NCBI RefSeq assembly: GCF_036053395.1
Contig: NZ_CP107942.1
Coordinates: forward strand, 6,776,501 to 6,840,500
DNA: 64,000 nt
Direction: 5' to 3'
DNA from: Actinoplanes sp. NBC_00393
GTDB lineage: Bacteria; Actinomycetota; Actinomycetes; Mycobacteriales; Micromonosporaceae
Below the pieces are notes generated by a model that made no database searches, had not been told where the DNA came from, and was given only the letters and a program-made list of their open reading frames with translations. The translations under genes were made by a program, and so were the position numbers. Positions 26,505 through 34,781 of the stretch are shown here, in pieces. The first letter of the stretch is position 1. Each line of letters opens with the position of its first letter.

Positions 26505-26772
26505 GGCAGGAAAGGAAGGGCGGCGAGAAGGGGTCGGCGGCGAGAGGGCAGCTAAGAGTGAACGCCCGGAACGAAGGGGCGGCGAGGAGGGGTCGGCGGC
26601 GAGAGGGCGGCAAAGAGTGAACGGCCGGAACGAAGGGGCGGCGAGGAGGGGTCGGCGGCGAGAGGGCGGCAAAGAGTGAACGGCCGGAACGAAGGGGCGG
26701 CGAGGAGGGGTCGGCGGCGAGAGCGGCAAAGAGTGAACGGCCGGAACGAAGGGGCTGCGAGGAGGGCGGCTG
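26505..26772. repeat. 59-bp tandem repeat, about 4.5 copies
   Basis: Units begin GAACGAAGGGGC at 26569, 26628, 26687 and 26744, giving periods of 59, 59 and 57 bp; a diverged copy precedes them. Units are nearly identical and purine-rich on the plus strand. The array ends two bases before the response-regulator stop. It reads open on the minus strand but looks non-coding. Confidence 0.85.
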
Positions 26773-26773
26773 G

Positions 26774-27412
26774 TCAACCGTTCAGGTAGGCGAGGACGGC
26801 GAGGACGCGGCGGTTGTCGTCGTCCGAGGGCGGCAGGCCCAGCTTCGTGAAGATGCTGTTGATGTGCTTGCTGACCGCCTTCTCCCCGATGAACAGTTTC
26901 GCGGCGATCGCGGCGTTCGACCGGCCCTCGGCCATCAGGCCGATCACGTCCTTCTCCCGGGCGGTCAGCGCGGCCAGCGGCGGCTGGTTGCGGGCCAGCA
27001 GCTGCGAGACCACCTCCGGGTCCATCACGGTGCCGCCGCGGGCCACCCGGCGCACCCCGTCGACGAACTGGGCGACGTGCGAGACCCGGTCCTTCAGCAA
27101 GTAGCCGACGCCGCCGTTGCGGTCGGTCAGCAGCTCCCGGGCGTAGAGCGGTTCGACGTGCTGGGAGAGGACCAGGACCGGCAGGCCGGGGACCTCCACC
27201 CGGGCCGCGATCGCCGCCTGCAGCCCCTCGTCGGTGAAGGTCGGCGGCAGCCGGACGTCCACCACGGCGACGTCGGGCCGGTGCTCGACGAGGGCCGGCA
27301 ACAGCGACGGTCCGTTGTCGACCGCGGCCACCACCTCGAAGTCGTACGCCTCCAGCAGGCGGGTCAGGCCGTCCCGGAGGAGGGCGAGATCCTCGGCGAT
27401 GACAACGCGCAC
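26774..27412 (-). CDS. NarL/LuxR-family response regulator
   Basis: 212 residues from the GTG at 27412. The receiver domain (1-~120) has the acidic pair (AEDL), the phosphoacceptor Asp in VAVVDVRLPP (~52) and the conserved Lys in LLKDRV. The C-terminal LuxR HTH (~148-205) reads LTAREKDVIGLMAEGRSNAAI. The gene overlaps the histidine-kinase 3' end by 49 bp, so the two form a two-component system. Position opposite a fatty acid desaturase suggests control of membrane lipid unsaturation, analogous to DesK-DesR of Bacillus subtilis; this is inference. Confidence 0.92.
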   Translation of the reverse strand: MRVVIAEDLALLRDGLTRLLEAYDFEVVAAVDNGPSLLPALVEHRPDVAVVDVRLPPTFTDEGLQAAIAARVEVPGLPVLVLSQHVEPLYARELLTDRNGGVGYLLKDRVSHVAQFVDGVRRVARGGTVMDPEVVSQLLARNQPPLAALTAREKDVIGLMAEGRSNAAIAAKLFIGEKAVSKHINSIFTKLGLPPSDDDNRRVLAVLAYLNG

Positions 27413-28650
27413 GGCAGCTCCATGGTCACGACGGTCGGTCCACCCGGCGGGCTGGACAGGATCATCGTGCCATCGAAGGCGGCGAGACGGCGTTCGATGC
27501 CTCGCAGCCCGGTGCCGCCGGACGGGTCGGCCCCGCCCAGACCGTCGTCGCTGACCCGCATGTACAGAATCCCGTCGGTGTGCCAGAGCTGCACCTCGGC
27601 GTTGCGGGCGTAACTGTGCCGGGTCACGTTGGCCAGCACCTCGGCGACCGCGAAGTAGGCCGCCGACTCGACCGGCGTGTCGAGCCGGCCCGGAATCGCG
27701 GCGCCCACGCTGGTCGGGATGGGCAGGGCCATGGCGAGTGCGCGTACCGCGCCTTCCAGACCGCGTTCGGCCAGCACCGGCGGGTGGATGCCGCGGACCA
27801 GGTGGCGCAGTTCGACGAGGGCGGTGGAGCTGGTCTCCCGGGCCTCGGCGAGCAGTTTGCGGGCGGTCTCCGGGTCGGAGGCGACCATCTCCTCGGCCAG
27901 GCCGATGGTCATGCCGAGCGAGACCAGCCGGGCCTGGGCGCCGTCGTGCAGGTCGCGTTCGATCCGGCGCAGCTCGGCGGCCTGCGCGTCGACCGTGTCG
28001 GCCCGGGTGACGGTGAGCTGGCTGACCCGCAGGCGCAGCTCGGCGGCCCGGGTCGGGGCCAGGAAGAACCGGTTGAACTGCGCGTCCGCCCAGCGCAGGT
28101 ACGGCGCCGCCGCGACGCCGATGGCCAGGAACAGCGCGCCCTGCGGCAGGGACAGGAAACCCTCGCCGAGGGTCTCGATCGGCCAGATCATCCCGTAGCC
28201 GTAGTTGCCGGTGCCGAGCCAGATCCACAGCGGGATCAGCAGGATGCCCTCCACGCCGTACAGCGGGACGGCGAGCGACAGGACGCCCAGGACCAGCCCG
28301 ACCACGGCGCCGGGCAGCAGCCAGGCGAAGTCCCGCCAGGTAGCCGGGTCGGTCATCACCCACCGGTAGCGCCGGATGCTGCCCAGCATCGCGCGTTCCG
28401 GGCGGGGCCGGTACGGCCGGGCCATCGGGACACCGAAGCTGACGCCGAGCCGGCGGGACAGGTCCGCCTTGGCCCGGATCAGCGCGGTGACCAGCGGCAA
28501 CAGGAACAGCCCGATGCCGAGCACCGGGGTGAGCACCAGGGACACCACGAAGAGCACGAACAGCGGGATGTTCAGGATGGCGAGCGGGATGGCGAGCACC
28601 CCGCCGGCCACTGCTCGGATGCCGTCGCGGATCCAGTCACGGGACTCCAT
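27364..28650 (-). CDS. Sensor histidine kinase (membrane sensor, HisKA_3)
   Basis: 428 residues from the ATG at 28650 (MESRDWIRDGIRAVAGG). Residues ~10-200 hold four to five membrane helices of the actinobacterial putative-sensor type with almost no extracytoplasmic loops, as expected for a sensor of the membrane itself. The phosphorylation box is RRIERDLHDGAQARLVSLGM. The ATPase domain has the N box in VAEVLANVTRHSYA and the G box in DDGLGGADPSGGTGLRGIERR. It overlaps the response-regulator gene. Confidence 0.9.
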   Translation of the reverse strand: MESRDWIRDGIRAVAGGVLAIPLAILNIPLFVLFVVSLVLTPVLGIGLFLLPLVTALIRAKADLSRRLGVSFGVPMARPYRPRPERAMLGSIRRYRWVMTDPATWRDFAWLLPGAVVGLVLGVLSLAVPLYGVEGILLIPLWIWLGTGNYGYGMIWPIETLGEGFLSLPQGALFLAIGVAAAPYLRWADAQFNRFFLAPTRAAELRLRVSQLTVTRADTVDAQAAELRRIERDLHDGAQARLVSLGMTIGLAEEMVASDPETARKLLAEARETSSTALVELRHLVRGIHPPVLAERGLEGAVRALAMALPIPTSVGAAIPGRLDTPVESAAYFAVAEVLANVTRHSYARNAEVQLWHTDGILYMRVSDDGLGGADPSGGTGLRGIERRLAAFDGTMILSSPPGGPTVVTMELPCALSSPRISPSSGTA

Positions 28651-28686
28651 GACCTCATCCTGACCCCGGTACACCACCGTGTCGGT

Positions 28687-28721
28687 AGTGCCAGCCCTAC
28701 CAAGCAGGGGGATCTGGCACT
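28687..28721. promoter_or_regulatory. Inverted repeat between kinase and desaturase genes
   Basis: AGTGCCAG at 28687-28694 pairs with CTGGCACT at 28714-28721, with CCCT/AGGG nested inside. It lies in the 107-bp divergent promoter region, where the response regulator would be expected to bind. Confidence 0.6.
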
Positions 28722-28757
28722 CCTGACCGGAACCGGACAGCACGGTTCGCTGGAGTC

Positions 28758-29753
28758 ATGACGACGACAGCGGAGAGAAGAACTGCCGGCAGCGACTTCG
28801 CGGAACTCAACCGGCGGATCAACGCGGCCGGGCTGCTGAGACGACGACCGGCCTACTACGCCGTACGCCTCAGTCTGGTGGCCCTCGCCCTGGCCGGCGG
28901 CTGGACCGCGTTCTTCCTGATCGGCTCCTCCTGGTGGACGCTCGCCGTGGCCGCGTTCCTGGCCGTGGTGTTCGCCCAGGTCGCGCTGGTGGCGCACGAT
29001 CTGGCCCACCGGCAGGTGTTCCGCACCAACAAACCGAGCGCGCGGGCCGGCCTGATCGCCGGCAACCTGGCGATCGGGATGTCCTACGGCTACTGGATGG
29101 ACAAGCACACCAAGCACCACGCCAACCCGAACCATGACGATCTGGACCCCGACGTCGGCCCGGGCGTGCTGGTCTGGAACCGGGAGAACGCCCGCGGCTT
29201 CATCGCGAAATACCAGGCGTTCCTCTTCTTTCCGCTGCTCACCCTGCTGGGTATCTCGCTGAAGAAGGACAGCGTCCGGGCGTTGCGCGACGGCACGGTC
29301 AAGCGGCGCGGCCTGGAGGCCACGCTCCTCGGCGTGCATTTCATCGGGTACGCCGCCGCGCTGCTCCTGGTGCTCAGCCCGCTGCAGGCACTGGCCTTCT
29401 TCGTCGTGCACCAGGCCCTCTTCGGCGTCTACCTCGGCCTGACGTTCGCGCCGAACCACAAGGGCATGCCGCACCCGGACGGCACCGAGGACTTCCTCCG
29501 CAAGCAGGTGCTGACGTCCCGCAACGTCCACGGCGGGTGGTTCGTCGACACCGCGCTGGGCGGGCTGAACTACCAGATCGAGCACCACCTGTTCCCGGCC
29601 ATGCCGACGCCGAACCTGCGTAAGGCCCAGCCGCTGGTGCAGCGGTACTGTGCGGAGATCGGGGTGCCGTACGAGATCACCAGCCTGACCGACTCCTACC
29701 GGCAGGCGCTGCGGCACCTGCACGAGGTGGGGGCCGACTTGCGGGCCGGCTGA
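28758..29753 (+). CDS. Membrane fatty acid (acyl-lipid) desaturase
   Basis: 331 residues with the three histidine boxes of di-iron desaturases: HDLAH (80-84), HTKHH (117-121) and QIEHH (273-277). The QxxHH third box is typical of front-end or DesA3-like acyl-lipid/acyl-CoA desaturases. Four membrane helices flank the boxes. It introduces a cis double bond into a membrane acyl chain using O2 and an electron donor; no fused cytochrome b5 or ferredoxin domain is present. It is divergent from a two-component system with an inverted repeat in between. Confidence 0.92.
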   Translation: MTTTAERRTAGSDFAELNRRINAAGLLRRRPAYYAVRLSLVALALAGGWTAFFLIGSSWWTLAVAAFLAVVFAQVALVAHDLAHRQVFRTNKPSARAGLIAGNLAIGMSYGYWMDKHTKHHANPNHDDLDPDVGPGVLVWNRENARGFIAKYQAFLFFPLLTLLGISLKKDSVRALRDGTVKRRGLEATLLGVHFIGYAAALLLVLSPLQALAFFVVHQALFGVYLGLTFAPNHKGMPHPDGTEDFLRKQVLTSRNVHGGWFVDTALGGLNYQIEHHLFPAMPTPNLRKAQPLVQRYCAEIGVPYEITSLTDSYRQALRHLHEVGADLRAG

Positions 29754-29885
29754 CCCGTCCGGGCGACTGTCCACCCAGGCGACGGAGGCTACCCGCCGGT
29801 ACGCGCGTAAAGTGTGCGTTACCCCTGGTAGTTAACGAGATTTAACCGGCGGGTATTTGGCGTTTGTCTAGGATTAAGGTCTAGA

Positions 29886-30749
29886 GTGCCGCGCGTGAAG
29901 GTGACCTTGCAGGAGATCCGGGAGCGGACCTACAAGCCGGTCGACGCGTGGTGGACCGTGCTTCTGGTCGACCCGCTGGCAGCTCGGCTGGTGCGTCTGG
30001 TTGCGCCCTATCGGTGGATCACGCCCAATGTTCTGACCCTCGTCGCGACTATTTTCGGTACCGGTGCGGCGGTCTGCTTCGCCATGGGCGATCGCTGGTT
30101 CCTGGTCGCCGGGGCGGTGCTCTTCCACCTGAGCTTCGTGGTCGACTGCATGGACGGCAAGATCGCCCGGCTGAACGGGACCGGCACGATGTTCGGGCAG
30201 TGGCTCGACTTCGTGCTTGACCGGGTCCGGGTGTTCTTCATCGCGCTGGCCCTGTTCGGCGGGCAGTACGTGCACACCGACGAGGTGGCGTACCTCTGGC
30301 TGATGGCCGTCGCGATCTTCCTGGACCTGTTCCGCTACCTGAACAGCAGCCAGATGACCAAGGTCCGGCGCAGCATGAGCGACCAGCTCGCCGAGCTGCA
30401 GCCGCCGCAGCAGGTGCACCCTGAGGCGCCCGCCGAGATGGCCGAGCCGGGCGACGAGATGCCCGACCAGGCGGTGTCGACGAAGCGGCGGATCGGGGAC
30501 TTCCTCCGGGCCCGCCGGATCCGGACCCACCTGATCAGCGGCATCGAGTACGAGATGTTCGTATTCATCATCGGCCCGCTGACCGGCCTGATCTTCCCGG
30601 TCACCATCGTGGCCGGCGCCGGCCTGCTGGTCTTCGAGACCTTCCTGATCTACAAGCTCTACGGCGCCTGCCGGGCCTTCCCGGCTCGGCTCGCGGCCGC
30701 CCAGCGGGAGCACGACGCCCGAGTGGCGCAGACGGCCACCTCGGTCTGA
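29886..30749 (+). CDS. CDP-alcohol phosphatidyltransferase
   Basis: 287 residues. The complete family signature D-x2-DG-x2-AR-x8-G-x3-D-x3-D is present (D87, D90-G91, A94-R95, G104, D108, D112). About six membrane helices surround a hydrophilic insert (~160-205). It transfers a phosphatidyl group from CDP-diacylglycerol (or a similar CDP-lipid) to an alcohol; the acceptor cannot be named. The start is a GTG. A strong intrinsic terminator follows, so it is probably monocistronic. Confidence 0.88.
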   Translation: MPRVKVTLQEIRERTYKPVDAWWTVLLVDPLAARLVRLVAPYRWITPNVLTLVATIFGTGAAVCFAMGDRWFLVAGAVLFHLSFVVDCMDGKIARLNGTGTMFGQWLDFVLDRVRVFFIALALFGGQYVHTDEVAYLWLMAVAIFLDLFRYLNSSQMTKVRRSMSDQLAELQPPQQVHPEAPAEMAEPGDEMPDQAVSTKRRIGDFLRARRIRTHLISGIEYEMFVFIIGPLTGLIFPVTIVAGAGLLVFETFLIYKLYGACRAFPARLAAAQREHDARVAQTATSV

Positions 30750-30762
30750 ACCGGACAACCTC

Positions 30763-30794
30763 GAGCACCCCGGCGGGACTCCGCCGGGGTGCTC
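30763..30794 (+). terminator. Intrinsic terminator
   Basis: A perfect 14-bp stem (GAGCACCCCGGCGG and complement) with the tetraloop GACT is followed by CTGTTTTG. It lies 13 bp past the CDP-alcohol phosphatidyltransferase stop. Confidence 0.92.
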
Positions 30795-30850
30795 CTGTTT
30801 TGAAACCCGCGTTTCTCGCGGGCCCGGGATCCGGTGCCGAACAGACGATC

Positions 30851-31309
30851 ATGACTGCCCAACCGCTGATCCTGGACCGGCCGGCCGAGCCGGCCCGCGG
30901 CGTGCCGCTCACCGTCCGTCTGCGCCTGCTGAGCACGGGGTCCGGGCGGCCGATGCCGGGGTACGCGGTGAGCCTGTGGCACTGCGCGCCGGCCGGTGGA
31001 CCCGGTGCCCGTGCACGGCAGGTCGCCGACCCCGACGGCTGGGTGTCGTTCCCGAGCGCCTTCCCGGACGCCGGGGCGGGCCGCTGGCCGCACGTGCACT
31101 TCGAGGTGTCCCGCGCCGGGGTCCGGCTGCACGCCGCCCAACTCGCCCTTCCGGGGGACGCCTGCGCGCAGGCCTTCGGACGGCGGCAGCTCACCGGGCA
31201 GACGCTCGGCGCGGACGGATGCTTCGCCGAGGGGTGGGCGCTGGAGATGCCGTCGGTCACCGGCGACGCCGTCCGGGGTCTGGTGGCCACCCGTACCGTC
31301 GGTCTCTGA
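30851..31309 (+). CDS. Intradiol-dioxygenase-like protein, apparently lacking metal-ligand tyrosines
   Basis: 152 residues from the ATG at 30851. The fold resembles the catalytic domain of protocatechuate/catechol intradiol dioxygenases: PLTVRLRLL, PGYAVSLWHCAPAGG, DPDGWVSFPSAFPD and RWPHVHFEV. Real enzymes carry two Tyr and two His ligands for Fe(III). Here the HxH pair is kept, but the Tyr normally before it (in PGWYxGR) is absent, and the loop after WHC is shortened. It may be a non-catalytic relative or bind a different metal. There is no clear ribosome binding site, and 27 bp separate it from the glycosyltransferase gene. Confidence 0.6.
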   Translation: MTAQPLILDRPAEPARGVPLTVRLRLLSTGSGRPMPGYAVSLWHCAPAGGPGARARQVADPDGWVSFPSAFPDAGAGRWPHVHFEVSRAGVRLHAAQLALPGDACAQAFGRRQLTGQTLGADGCFAEGWALEMPSVTGDAVRGLVATRTVGL

Positions 31310-31336
31310 ACCCGGGGCACCGGCTAGATTTGCCCG

Positions 31337-32956
31337 ATGCCGCGACGCCGACTGTTGTATCTGCTCGCCGTCGTCGCGATGTTGGGACAGATGGCGTTCG
31401 CCATGGTGACCACCGCGGTGCAGCAGTCGCCGACCATCGACGAGCCGGTCTACGTGGCCACCGCCGAGGTCTACCGCCAGCAGCACAGCCTGCGTTACAA
31501 CCCGGAACATCCGCCGCTCGGCAAGCTGATCATCGCGGCCGGCACCGCGTTCGCCGGACCCGAGCTGGACCCCGGCTATCCCGGCAACCAGACCCGGCTC
31601 GGCCGGCACCTGCTCTACGAGAACGGCAACAACCCGTTCCAGGTCATGCTCTGGGCCCGGCTGCCGATCATCCTGCTCACCCTGCTGTTCGGCCTGGTCG
31701 TGCTGGCCTTCGCCCGGGACCTGGCGGGCCCGGTGGGCGGGTTGATCGCCCTCGCCCTGTACGCCTTCTCCCCCGACGTGATCGCCCACGGCTCGCTGGC
31801 CACCCTGGACGTGCCCGCCGCCGGGATGCTGCTCACCGCCGCCTGGCTGACCTGGCGAGCCCGGAACCGGCCACTGCTCTGTCTACCGTTGGCCGGGGCA
31901 GCGCTCGGAGCGGCGCTGGCGACACGGATGAGCGTGCTTCCGGCCGTACCCCTGCTGGTCCTTCTCGCCGCGCTCTCCGCCTGGCATGCGCAACGGGCGC
32001 TGCCGGAGCGACCACCCACGGCGCTCAGGCGCCGCCTGTTGCTCACCGCGGCGGCCACGCTCGGCGTCGGGCTGCTCGCGGTGGCGCTGGTCTGGCTCAC
32101 CTACCTGGCGGTGGATCCGCGGCTGCGCTGGACCTCGCCGTCCGGCCTGCCCGACCCGGCCGGGCTGAAGGGGCTCGCGGTCGACCTGATGCCGTTCCCG
32201 CAGGCCTACCGGGACGGGATGCTGGTCCAGCTCAAGTTCGAGAACAAGCTCTACAACGGGTTCCTGCTGGGTGAGGCCTACCGCGGGTCGCCCTGGTACT
32301 ACATGCCGGTCGCGCTGCTGATCAAGACGCCGCTCGGCATGCTGGCGCTCTGGGCGGCCGGCGCGATCACCATGCTGGTCCTGCCCAAGCTGCGGATCGC
32401 GGCGCTGTACCTGCTGCCGATCTCGGCGGTGTTGCTGCTGTTCACGATGACCGGCAGCCGGAACTTCGGCACCCGGTACGTGGTCTTCCTGCCGCTCTTC
32501 CTGGCGGTGGCGGCGGGCACCGTGGCGCTGATCCGGTTCCGATGGGCGCACATCACCGCCGGTGTCCTGGTGCTCTCCGTGGCGGTCGGTTCGCTGCTCA
32601 CGTTTCCGTACTACCTGCCCTACTCCAATGTGGCGTTCGGCGGGACCGACAACACGCACCGGAACCTGCACGACGCGAACGTCGACTGGGGGCAGGACCT
32701 GGCCCGGCTCGGCCGGCACCTGAAGACCCGGTATCCGGGGGAACGGATCTGGCTGGTCTACAAGGGGGCCGGGGTGCCCAGCTACTACGGGATCACCGCC
32801 GAGGATCCGTACGCCGTACCGGAGGAGCAGGTCCGCGGCCTGCTGGTGATCTCCGACTCCCGGGTGGCGCTGGCCGGCCCGCGCCTGAAGCGGCTGATCG
32901 AGAGCAGCACCCGGATCGACCAGGTCGGCCACTCGATCAGCATCTATCGACGCTGA
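31337..32956 (+). CDS. GT39-type membrane mannosyl/glycosyltransferase
   Basis: 539 residues, about eleven membrane helices. The first extracytoplasmic loop contains the acidic motif TIDEPVY and HPPLGK, characteristic of polyprenyl-phosphate-sugar-dependent PMT/ArnT (GT39) enzymes. A C-terminal extracytoplasmic domain begins around residue 430 (NLHDANVDWGQDLARLGRHL). It should move a sugar from a polyprenyl-phosphate donor to a protein or envelope glycolipid on the outer face of the membrane. The acceptor is not evident from neighbours. Confidence 0.85.
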   Translation: MPRRRLLYLLAVVAMLGQMAFAMVTTAVQQSPTIDEPVYVATAEVYRQQHSLRYNPEHPPLGKLIIAAGTAFAGPELDPGYPGNQTRLGRHLLYENGNNPFQVMLWARLPIILLTLLFGLVVLAFARDLAGPVGGLIALALYAFSPDVIAHGSLATLDVPAAGMLLTAAWLTWRARNRPLLCLPLAGAALGAALATRMSVLPAVPLLVLLAALSAWHAQRALPERPPTALRRRLLLTAAATLGVGLLAVALVWLTYLAVDPRLRWTSPSGLPDPAGLKGLAVDLMPFPQAYRDGMLVQLKFENKLYNGFLLGEAYRGSPWYYMPVALLIKTPLGMLALWAAGAITMLVLPKLRIAALYLLPISAVLLLFTMTGSRNFGTRYVVFLPLFLAVAAGTVALIRFRWAHITAGVLVLSVAVGSLLTFPYYLPYSNVAFGGTDNTHRNLHDANVDWGQDLARLGRHLKTRYPGERIWLVYKGAGVPSYYGITAEDPYAVPEEQVRGLLVISDSRVALAGPRLKRLIESSTRIDQVGHSISIYRR

Positions 32957-32995
32957 CATCTTCCGGTTACCGGCCGGTAATGCTTAGGTGATGCG

Positions 32996-34627
32996 ATGAC
33001 GCACTACGACATCGTGATCGTGGGCAGCGGCTTCGGTGGCAGCGTCAGCGCACTGCGCCTGGCGGAGAAGGGCTACCGGGTCGGCGTGCTCGAGGCCGGC
33101 CGCCGGTTCACCCCGGAGACCCTGCCCAAGACCTCGTGGGACCTGCGCAACTTCCTCTGGGCGCCGAAGCTGGGCCTGCGCGGCATGCAGCGGATCACCC
33201 TGCTCAAGGACATCATGGTGCTCTCCGCGGCCGGTGTCGGCGGCGGCTCTCTGGTGTACGCGAACACGCTCTACGTCCCGCCGGCGCCGTTCTTCGCCGA
33301 CCCGCACTGGTCCGGGATCACCGATTGGAAGGCGGAGCTGTCGGCCTTCTACGACCAGGCGTCACGGATGCTCGGCGTCACCCAGCAGCCGACGATGACC
33401 CCGGCGGACGTGGTGTTCAAGCAAGTCGCCGAGGACATGGGGGTGGGGCGCACGTTCCGGCTCACCCCGGTCGGCGTGTACTTCGGCGAGCCCGGCAAGA
33501 CCGTGCCGGACCCGTACTTCGGTGGCGCCGGCCCGGACCGGACCGGCTGCATGGAGTGCGGCAACTGCATGATCGGCTGCAGGGTCGGCGCGAAGAACCG
33601 GCTCGACGTCAACTACCTCTACCTGGCCGAGCGGGCCGGTGCGGTGGTGCACCCGGACACCGAGGTGACCGCGCTGCGTCCCACCTCCGACGGCTGGCAT
33701 CTCTCCGTTAGAAACGGATCATTCACCGCGAGCCAGGTGATTCTTTCGGCCGGCGCGCTCGGGACCCAGCGGCTGCTGCACGCCATGAAGGACACCGGCG
33801 TACTGCCCGGCATCTCCGACCGGCTCGGCCAGCTGACCCGGACCAACTCCGAGGCGCTGCTCGGCGCGGAGACCAAGGACGTGCCCGAGCAGCCGTTCTC
33901 CAAGGGCATCGCGATCACGTCGTCGTTCCACCCGGACGCGGACACCCACATCGAGCCGGTGCGCTACGGCCCGGGCAGCAACGCGATGGGTCTGCTGTCG
34001 ACGATCCTGGTCGACGGTGGGCGGATCCCGCGGCCGCTGCGGTTCCTCTGGGAGGCACTGCGGCACCCGGTGGTCTTCGCCCACTCGATCTCGGTACGGC
34101 GGTGGAGCGAGCGGACGATCATCGCACTGGTCATGCAGTCGGTGGACAATTCGCTCACGGTACGGCGTACGAAGCGCGGGCGCCTGACGACGTCGATGGG
34201 CCACGGCAACCCGAACCCGACCTGGATCCCGGTCGGGCACGAGGCGGTCCGCCGCATCGCGGACCGGATCGGCGGGTATCCCGGCGGGACCGTAGGTGAC
34301 ATCTTCGACATTCCACTCACCGCACACATTCTGGGCGGCGCGACGATCGGCGCCTCGCCTGCCGAAGGCGTGGTCGACGCCTACCACCGCGTCTACGGCT
34401 ATCCGGGCCTGCACGTGATCGACGGCTCGGCGGTCCCGGCGAACCTCGGGGTCAACCCGTCGCTGACCATCACCGCGATGGCCGAGCGGGCCATCGCCCT
34501 CTGGCCGAACAAGGGCGACGAGGACCGCCGGCCGTCGATCGGCGAGGCCTACCAGCGGCTGGAGCCGATCGCGCCGCGCTCACCCGCGGTCCCGGCCCAC
34601 GCGCCGGCGGCCCTGCGCCTCCGATGA
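32996..34627 (+). CDS. GMC-like FAD oxidoreductase with a CxxCxxCxxxC motif
   Basis: 543 residues. The FAD dinucleotide fold opens the protein (IVIVGSGFGGSVSALRLAEKG) and the C-terminal GMC block (HILGGATIGASPAEGVVD, VIDGSAVPANLGVNPSLTI) is intact, resembling cholesterol-oxidase-type enzymes. There is no twin-arginine signal. Cys185, Cys188, Cys191 and Cys195 form an exact C-x2-C-x2-C-x3-C, the spacing of a [4Fe-4S] site. If a cluster is bound, electrons might pass to a carrier rather than to O2. The substrate is unknown, perhaps a steroid or other alcohol. Confidence 0.87.
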   Translation: MTHYDIVIVGSGFGGSVSALRLAEKGYRVGVLEAGRRFTPETLPKTSWDLRNFLWAPKLGLRGMQRITLLKDIMVLSAAGVGGGSLVYANTLYVPPAPFFADPHWSGITDWKAELSAFYDQASRMLGVTQQPTMTPADVVFKQVAEDMGVGRTFRLTPVGVYFGEPGKTVPDPYFGGAGPDRTGCMECGNCMIGCRVGAKNRLDVNYLYLAERAGAVVHPDTEVTALRPTSDGWHLSVRNGSFTASQVILSAGALGTQRLLHAMKDTGVLPGISDRLGQLTRTNSEALLGAETKDVPEQPFSKGIAITSSFHPDADTHIEPVRYGPGSNAMGLLSTILVDGGRIPRPLRFLWEALRHPVVFAHSISVRRWSERTIIALVMQSVDNSLTVRRTKRGRLTTSMGHGNPNPTWIPVGHEAVRRIADRIGGYPGGTVGDIFDIPLTAHILGGATIGASPAEGVVDAYHRVYGYPGLHVIDGSAVPANLGVNPSLTITAMAERAIALWPNKGDEDRRPSIGEAYQRLEPIAPRSPAVPAHAPAALRLR

Positions 34628-34701
34628 ACCCGCAACGCCCGCCCGCCAACATGCCCGCCCACGCGGGCCCGCCCCCTCGCGCCGACCTGCTCTTTCGCAC
34701 G

Positions 34702-34773
34702 GGCCTGCCCGCTCGCGCCGGCCTGCCCGCTCGCGCCGGCCTGCCCGCTCGCGCCGGCCTGCTCACTTTCGCG
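34702..34773. repeat. 18-bp tandem repeat, four copies
   Basis: GGCCTGCCCGCTCGCGCC begins at 34702, 34720 and 34738, and a diverged copy at 34756. Looser copies extend upstream to ~34640. It fills the gap between the GMC and AraC genes. Confidence 0.8.
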
Positions 34774-34781
34774 GGCCGGCG

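Noticed and set aside
26358-26777. Minus-strand Pro/Ser-rich protein over the 59-bp array
   Set aside because: Repeat not a multiple of three, so the frame changes with each unit; no conserved start.
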